NCBI GenBank assembly: GCA_008975185.1
Contig: BFAU01000084.1
Span: 1 to 9,251, forward strand
DNA: 9,251 bases
Direction of reading: 5' to 3'
Source: a bacterium MnTg04
GTDB lineage: Bacteria > Pseudomonadota > Gammaproteobacteria > Steroidobacterales > MnTg04
Below are positions 5,473 through 9,251 of the stretch, piece after piece (position 1 is the stretch's first letter; each line of letters starts with the position of its first letter). The notes under the pieces are model-generated. The model saw only the letters and a list, made by a program, of their open reading frames with translations. It did no database searches and was not told the DNA's origin. The position numbers and the translations under genes are program-made.

Positions 5473-6471
5473 ATGAGCGCCGCAATCCATGAGGACAAGG
5501 ACATCGACCCAAGGCCTATAGCTGGCAAGCGGGTAGCGGTGCTGGGTTTCGGTCCCCAGGGGCGGGCGCACGCGTTGAATCTGAGGGATTCCGGGCAGGA
5601 GGTGGTGGTCGGGTTGCGCACGGGCTCCGCCTCCGCCGATGCCTGCCGGCAGCACGGCCTGGAGCCCGTATCGCTGGAAAAAGCGGCTGAGTCCGAAGTG
5701 GTGGTGATGCTGGTGCCCGATTCCGAGCAGGTGGCCTTGTATAAAAATATCCTCGACAAGCGTATGAAAAAACACAGTGCGCTGGTCTTTGCGCATGGCT
5801 ACAACATCCATTACCGTCGCATCGTGCCGCGGAAAGACCTCGATGTTCTGCTGGTGGCGCCGCTGGGCATCGGCGAACAAGTGCGCTTGCAGTATGAAGC
5901 GGGCCTGGGCGTGCCGGCCCTGGTTGGCGTACACCAGGATGCCAGCGGGCAGGCCAGGGCGCTGGCGTTCGCGTATGCAAAGGTGAACGGACACGGCCGC
6001 GCGGCGGTGATGGAAACGACTTTCGCGGAAGAAACGGAAACGGATCTGTTTGCCGAACAAGCGGTACTCTGCGGCGGGATCGATCAACTGGTCATCAGCG
6101 CATTCGAGACCCTGACCGAGGCCGGCTATTCGCCGGATATTGCCTATTTTTGTTGCCTGCATGAGGTCAAGCTGATGGCCGACATGCTGCATCGCCGGGG
6201 CATCGCCGGGACCCGTAAATCCATTTCCGTTGCTGCGGAGTACGGAGACTATACGCGCGGACCCAGAGTGGTCAACGAGGCCAGTCGAGCCGCGATGAGA
6301 GATCTGCTGGCGGAAATCAGGGATGGCCGTTTCGCCGACGAACTGGACGCCGAGATCGAGGCCGGGTCGCCGCTGATCCGCCGCCGGCGAGCGGCGGCGG
6401 AGTCGCACGATATCGAGAAAGTAGGCGCCGCATTGCGTGCGAGGATGCCGTGGTTGCAAAAAAAAGAATAA
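5473..6471 (+). CDS. ilvC: Ketol-acid reductoisomerase homologue (IlvC-like) with altered active site
   Basis: This 332-aa protein aligns along its whole length with class I KARI, which converts acetohydroxyacids in valine, leucine and isoleucine synthesis using NADPH and Mg. ATG 5473 is preferred over an upstream in-frame TTG (5437) because numbering then runs exactly one ahead of the Pseudomonas enzyme. The Rossmann motif is GFGPQG (25-30). The cofactor loop keeps R49, S52 and S54, the NADP(H) pattern. Active-site counterparts present are H108, D191, E195, E231 and S252. Two are replaced: the catalytic Lys of the AP-K-GPG segment is L131, and the first Mg-binding Glu of YF-E-CLHE is C227. 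The next gene is pssA, a neighbour of ilvC in many proteobacteria, but no ilvB/ilvN is present. It may be a repurposed paralogue, so KARI activity is doubtful. Confidence 0.82.
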   Translation: MSAAIHEDKDIDPRPIAGKRVAVLGFGPQGRAHALNLRDSGQEVVVGLRTGSASADACRQHGLEPVSLEKAAESEVVVMLVPDSEQVALYKNILDKRMKKHSALVFAHGYNIHYRRIVPRKDLDVLLVAPLGIGEQVRLQYEAGLGVPALVGVHQDASGQARALAFAYAKVNGHGRAAVMETTFAEETETDLFAEQAVLCGGIDQLVISAFETLTEAGYSPDIAYFCCLHEVKLMADMLHRRGIAGTRKSISVAAEYGDYTRGPRVVNEASRAAMRDLLAEIRDGRFADELDAEIEAGSPLIRRRRAAAESHDIEKVGAALRARMPWLQKKE

Positions 6472-6509
6472 TCCCGGCTCGCGTTCGGTGCGACAGCCCG
6501 GGCAAAGGT

Positions 6510-6515
6510 TACAAT
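6510..6515 (+). promoter_or_regulatory. Possible -10 box upstream of pssA
   Basis: TACAAT lies about 48 nt before the pssA ATG in the 91-nt gap after the KARI-like gene. There is no convincing -35 box at 16-18 nt spacing. It may give pssA its own transcription, or pssA may simply be read from the upstream gene. Confidence 0.28.
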
Positions 6516-6562
6516 GGGCGATGTCGCCTGCTGCGTTTTAGAAGGTGTGACTTCGCAAGCCA

Positions 6563-7339
6563 ATGATAGCTAAAACCAGTAAACGGAAAGAGAAACTGCG
6601 CAAGGGGATCATCCTGCTGCCCAACCTGGTGACGACTGCCGCCATGTTTGCCGGTTTTTATGCCATTGTCGCTGCGATAGACGGTAATTTCAGGCGTGCA
6701 GCCATCGCCTTATTCATCGCGATGTTTATGGATGGCCTGGATGGCCGGGTCGCAAGAATGACCAGCACCGAAAGCGATTTTGGCAAGGAATACGACAGTC
6801 TGTCGGATATGGTTTCCTTCGGCCTGGCGCCGGCCCTGGTCGTTTACCAGTGGGGCGTGGCACGGATTTCCGAATACGGCCTGGCCTGGGGACGCCTGGG
6901 ATGGCTGGCTGCGTTCATGTATGCCGTATCCTGTGCCCTGCGTCTGGCGCGCTTCAATACCCGCGAGCTGCCTACCGGCAAGCGCTATTTCCAGGGTCTG
7001 CCCAGCCCGTCCGCCGCCGCACTGGTGGCCAGCATGATCTGGCTGGGCGACAGGCTGGAGCTGGAGGGCATTATCGTGCTGGCGCTGGGTTTCGGCGTGA
7101 CCGGCATGGCCGGGTTGCTGATGGTCAGCAACTTCAGTTATTACAGTTTCAAGGATTTGAACCTGGGCGGCCGCGTGCCCTTTGCCTATGTGATCCTGAT
7201 TCCGCTGCTCTTCGCGCTGATATCGCTGGATCCGCCGGTCGTGCTGCTGACCATGTCGTCCTTTTATGCGCTGTCGGGGCCGGCGATGGCAGGCTGGCGG
7301 TTCTTCGCCAGGCGACGCCAGCGGCAACTGATCGACTGA
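6563..7339 (+). CDS. pssA: CDP-diacylglycerol--serine O-phosphatidyltransferase
   Basis: This 258-aa integral membrane enzyme makes phosphatidylserine, the precursor of phosphatidylethanolamine, from CDP-diacylglycerol and serine. It opens with a basic tail (KTSKRKEKLRKG) and the LLPNLVT segment typical of membrane PssA. The CDP-alcohol phosphatidyltransferase signature is complete: D57, D60-G61, A64-R65, G74, D78 and D82. Several hydrophobic helices follow, and the protein ends in a basic stretch (FARRRQRQ). ATG 6563 is the only sensible start because an upstream in-frame GTG is followed at once by a stop. It is the membrane-bound type II enzyme, unlike the PLD-like PssA of E. coli. It lies 91 nt after the KARI-like gene and 4 nt before the glycosylase gene. 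Confidence 0.93.
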   Translation: MIAKTSKRKEKLRKGIILLPNLVTTAAMFAGFYAIVAAIDGNFRRAAIALFIAMFMDGLDGRVARMTSTESDFGKEYDSLSDMVSFGLAPALVVYQWGVARISEYGLAWGRLGWLAAFMYAVSCALRLARFNTRELPTGKRYFQGLPSPSAAALVASMIWLGDRLELEGIIVLALGFGVTGMAGLLMVSNFSYYSFKDLNLGGRVPFAYVILIPLLFALISLDPPVVLLTMSSFYALSGPAMAGWRFFARRRQRQLID

Positions 7340-7343
7340 TTCC

Positions 7344-8123
7344 GTGAGTCTGAGCGAGAGAAAACAAATTTGTTTGCAGGCAATGGGGCTGACCGTCTGG
7401 CAAAAACGGGACGCCACCAAGGCTGATCCCGGGGCGGTACCCAAGGAACCGGGCAGCGCAGGTGAATCCGCGGAACTAGCAGCCGAGCCACGGGTGGTCG
7501 TATCGCCTGCTCTCGAGCAGCCGGCGACGGCGGTTTCCGCTGACGGCACCGCAACCCTGGCCTGGGCCGAACTGCTCCAGCGTATCGCCGGCTGCACGCG
7601 CTGCCCACTCCATCAAAACCGGATTCAGGCGGTGCCCGGCGTTGGCGATCAGGCGGCGGAGTGGATGTTTATCGGCGAGGCGCCAGGCAAGGATGAGGAT
7701 GAGCAGGGCGAACCCTTTGTCGGTCGCGCCGGGCAACTGTTGAATGCCATTTTGCATGCTGCCGGACTGAGCCGCGAGCAGGTCTATATTGCGAATACGA
7801 TCAAGTGCCGGCCACCTGCCAACCGCAACCCGCAGCATGAGGAGTCGGACCAGTGCTATCCTTTTTTGCAGCGCCAGATCGCCCTGCTGCAGCCAAAAAT
7901 CATCGTTCTTCTCGGCAAGGTCGCAGCACACCGCATGCTCGATACCGACCAGGCCCTGGGGAAACTGCGCGGCAAGATATACCGCTACCAGGAGCGGGTA
8001 CCGATGGTCGTCACCTACCACCCGGCCTACTTGTTACGCAGCCCCAGCCAGAAGGCCAAAGTGTGGGAGGACCTGTTACTGGCGAAAACGGCCCTGGCCG
8101 AACAAGGCGCGCGACAGTCCTGA
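7344..8123 (+). CDS. Uracil-DNA glycosylase, family 4 (Fe-S cluster type)
   Basis: This 259-aa protein removes uracil from DNA to start base excision repair. The catalytic domain begins near residue 74. Four cysteines fit the [4Fe-4S] pattern: C84 and C87 (CTRCPL), C155 (KCRPPANRNP) and C171. Motif GEAPGKDEDEQGEPFVG spans 111-127 and the second active-site motif HPAYLLR spans 226-232. Ahead of this is a short conserved-looking segment (LQAMGLTVWQKR, 11-22) and then about 50 Ala/Pro/Glu-rich residues that look like a flexible linker. GTG 7344 is chosen because the LQAMG..VW segment occurs at the N-terminus of relatives; ATG 7383 would cut through it. It starts 4 nt after pssA, and its stop shares one base with the rimI start. 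Confidence 0.92.
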   Translation: MSLSERKQICLQAMGLTVWQKRDATKADPGAVPKEPGSAGESAELAAEPRVVVSPALEQPATAVSADGTATLAWAELLQRIAGCTRCPLHQNRIQAVPGVGDQAAEWMFIGEAPGKDEDEQGEPFVGRAGQLLNAILHAAGLSREQVYIANTIKCRPPANRNPQHEESDQCYPFLQRQIALLQPKIIVLLGKVAAHRMLDTDQALGKLRGKIYRYQERVPMVVTYHPAYLLRSPSQKAKVWEDLLLAKTALAEQGARQS

Positions 8124-8632
8124 TGGCGATCGCGGAAAAACCCGTTGAGATCCGGGCATTGCAGACGCGCGACCTGGCCCGGGTCGTCGTCATCGAGGCT
8201 GCTTCCTATGACTTTCCCTGGTCGGCCGGGGTTTTCGCCGATTGCCTTTCGGTGGGTTATTACTGCCGCGTCCTGGATCTGCAAGGATGGCCGGTCGCCT
8301 ATGCCGTGTTGTCAGTTGGTGCCGGTGAAGCTCACATTCTCAATCTGACGGTATCGCCGGAATACCGGAGACAGGGGCTTGGCCGCCGTTTGTTGCGTGA
8401 TTTTCTGGGGCATTGCCGCAGCCGGCCATTGGGCCGGATCTATCTGGAAGTCCGGCCCAGCAATGATGCGGCCCGGGTTTTGTATGCATCCGAAGGATTC
8501 GAACCCATCGGTTTCAGACGACAGTATTACCGTTCCCGGCGAGGCCGCGAAGATGCGATGGTGTATGCACTGGACCTTGACGTATCTGCGAAGAGCGAGG
8601 CCGGAGCTGACCCGCGCGTTAGCCTGGTGTAG
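8123..8632 (+). CDS. rimI: Ribosomal protein S18-alanine N-acetyltransferase
   Basis: This GNAT-fold enzyme of 169 aa acetylates the N-terminal alanine of ribosomal protein S18 using acetyl-CoA. The acetyl-CoA pyrophosphate loop RRQGLG is at 82-87, just after the strand HILNLTVSPEYR. The catalytic pair of E. coli RimI (E103 and Y115) corresponds to E109 in LEVRPSN and Y121 in LYASEGF. ATG 8123 is used because it overlaps the upstream stop (TGATG) and gives normal length; the frame is open further upstream, but that part lies inside the glycosylase gene. The C-terminus is about 20 residues longer than E. coli RimI and looks disordered. prfC follows, as near rimI in E. coli. Confidence 0.93.
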   Translation: MAIAEKPVEIRALQTRDLARVVVIEAASYDFPWSAGVFADCLSVGYYCRVLDLQGWPVAYAVLSVGAGEAHILNLTVSPEYRRQGLGRRLLRDFLGHCRSRPLGRIYLEVRPSNDAARVLYASEGFEPIGFRRQYYRSRRGREDAMVYALDLDVSAKSEAGADPRVSLV

Positions 8633-8635
8633 AAT
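8607..8635 (+). promoter_or_regulatory. Candidate sigma-70 promoter for prfC
   Basis: CTGACC (8607-8612) and TAGAAT (8630-8635) are separated by 17 nt and match the -35 and -10 consensus at 4 and 5 of 6 positions. The -10 box overlaps the TAG stop of rimI. Transcription would begin near 8642, about 20 nt before the prfC start. This is the best promoter match in the window. Confidence 0.5.
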
Positions 8636-8662
8636 TCGCGCCTTTTGCCAAGGTTGAAACAG

Positions 8663-9251
8663 ATGCCAGGCTTGACCAGTCAAATCAGTCGGCGGCGAAC
8701 ATTTGCGATCATTTCCCATCCCGACGCGGGGAAAACGACGCTCACCGAGAAGTTGTTGTTGTTCGGTGGCGCGATCCAGCTCGCCGGCACGGTCAAGGGC
8801 CGCAAGGCGAGGCGCCATGCCACCTCGGACTGGATGGCGCTGGAACAACAGCGGGGAATATCGGTGACCTCGTCGGTCATGCAGTTTCCCTATCGCGACT
8901 ACATCATCAATTTGCTCGATACGCCCGGTCATGAGGATTTTTCCGAGGACACTTACCGTACGCTGACCGCCGTCGATTCGGCATTGATGGTTATCGACTG
9001 CGCAAAGGGCGTCGAACAGCGCACGATCAAATTGATGGAGGTCTGTCGCCTGCGCGATACGCCGATCATGACTTTCATCAACAAGCTCGACCGTGAGGGC
9101 CGCGAGCCGGTGGAGCTTCTCGATGAGATAGAAAACGTGCTGGCAATCCGTTGCGCGCCGGTGACCTGGCCGATCGGCATGGGCGGCAGGCTAAAGGGTA
9201 TCTATCACCTGGCCCGGGATCACCTGTATGTGTACCGGACCGATGACCGGG
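8663..9251 (+). CDS. prfC: Peptide chain release factor 3, N-terminal part
   Basis: The first 196 codons of RF3 are present and the gene runs off the window. RF3 is a GTPase that releases RF1 or RF2 from the ribosome after termination. The GTP-binding motifs are complete: G1 HPDAGKTT (19-26), the switch 1/G2 segment RGISVTSS (64-71), G3 DTPGHED (86-92) and G4 NKLD (140-143). KGRKARRHATSDWM (45-58) and DCAKGVE (112-118) are nearly invariant in RF3 and separate it from EF-G. ATG 8663 is preceded by AAGG at 9-nt spacing. The gene begins 30 nt after rimI and probably has its own promoter overlapping the end of rimI. Confidence 0.96.
   Translation, partial: MPGLTSQISRRRTFAIISHPDAGKTTLTEKLLLFGGAIQLAGTVKGRKARRHATSDWMALEQQRGISVTSSVMQFPYRDYIINLLDTPGHEDFSEDTYRTLTAVDSALMVIDCAKGVEQRTIKLMEVCRLRDTPIMTFINKLDREGREPVELLDEIENVLAIRCAPVTWPIGMGGRLKGIYHLARDHLYVYRTDDR

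Noticed and set aside
5308..6459. Long open frame (383 codons) on the minus strand opposite the KARI-like gene
   Set aside because: Its protein is Arg/Gln/His-rich without a recognisable fold, while the plus strand encodes a full KARI homologue. It is a GC-driven shadow.
6474..6505. Terminator between the KARI-like gene and pssA
   Set aside because: Only an imperfect CCCGG..CT / AGCCCGGG pairing with no T-run was seen, too weak to report as a terminator.
6710..7597. 295-codon minus-strand frame across pssA and the start of the glycosylase gene
   Set aside because: It crosses two well-supported genes on the other strand, and its composition (Gln/Arg/His-rich) is that of an antisense shadow.
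7853..8122. Extended 259-codon frame for rimI
   Set aside because: The additional residues lie inside the glycosylase gene and do not resemble a GNAT protein. ATG 8123 gives normal RimI length.
8312..8932. 206-codon minus-strand frame over rimI and prfC
   Set aside because: Overlaps two conserved genes and has no recognisable domain.

Overview
The window is about 9.25 kb of dense bacterial chromosome, almost certainly from a gammaproteobacterium. The proteins match gammaproteobacterial families: Hda with an N-terminal clamp-binding peptide, a ProRS with an INS editing domain, RimI next to PrfC, and a WrbA/ArsC/DUF2069/Hda neighbourhood like that of Pseudomonas and purple sulfur bacteria. Base composition is moderately high GC. 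GTG and TTG starts and short gene overlaps are frequent. I cannot name a genus. No phage, CRISPR, tRNA or rRNA signal was seen.

Layout. (1) 1-1179, + strand: the 3' end of a CDP-alcohol phosphatidyltransferase (probably pgsA), then hda (DnaA inactivation), then a small DUF2069 membrane protein. All three overlap or touch. (2) 1181-2139, - strand: an arsC/yfgD-type reductase followed by wrbA, overlapping by ATGA and converging on the first block with a 1-nt gap. (3) 2250-2900, + strand: a small DUF4398 lipoprotein and an acylphosphatase. (4) 2898-3041: a short non-coding element with inverted repeats and TA at each end. It sits between two convergent genes, supplies part of both stop codons, and looks like an IS630-type MITE. 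(5) 3039-5332, - strand: proS followed by a lytic transglycosylase. (6) 5473-7339, + strand: a ketol-acid reductoisomerase (KARI, IlvC) homologue with two active-site residues replaced, then pssA (phosphatidylserine synthase). (7) 7344-9251, + strand: a family-4 Fe-S uracil-DNA glycosylase, rimI, and the first third of prfC, which runs off the window.

Most of this is conserved housekeeping: DNA replication control, phospholipid synthesis, tRNA charging, translation termination, DNA repair and cell-wall turnover. Two things stand out. The IlvC-like protein keeps the whole KARI fold and its NADP(H)-binding loop. It has Leu where the catalytic Lys should be and Cys where a Mg-binding Glu should be, and it sits beside pssA, as ilvC often does, but with no acetolactate synthase genes in the window. 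The second is the 140-bp element. Removing it with one TA restores a CTAG at which both flanking genes would end in TAG, which is the preferred target of IS630-family transposition. I did not find a wholly new multi-gene system.
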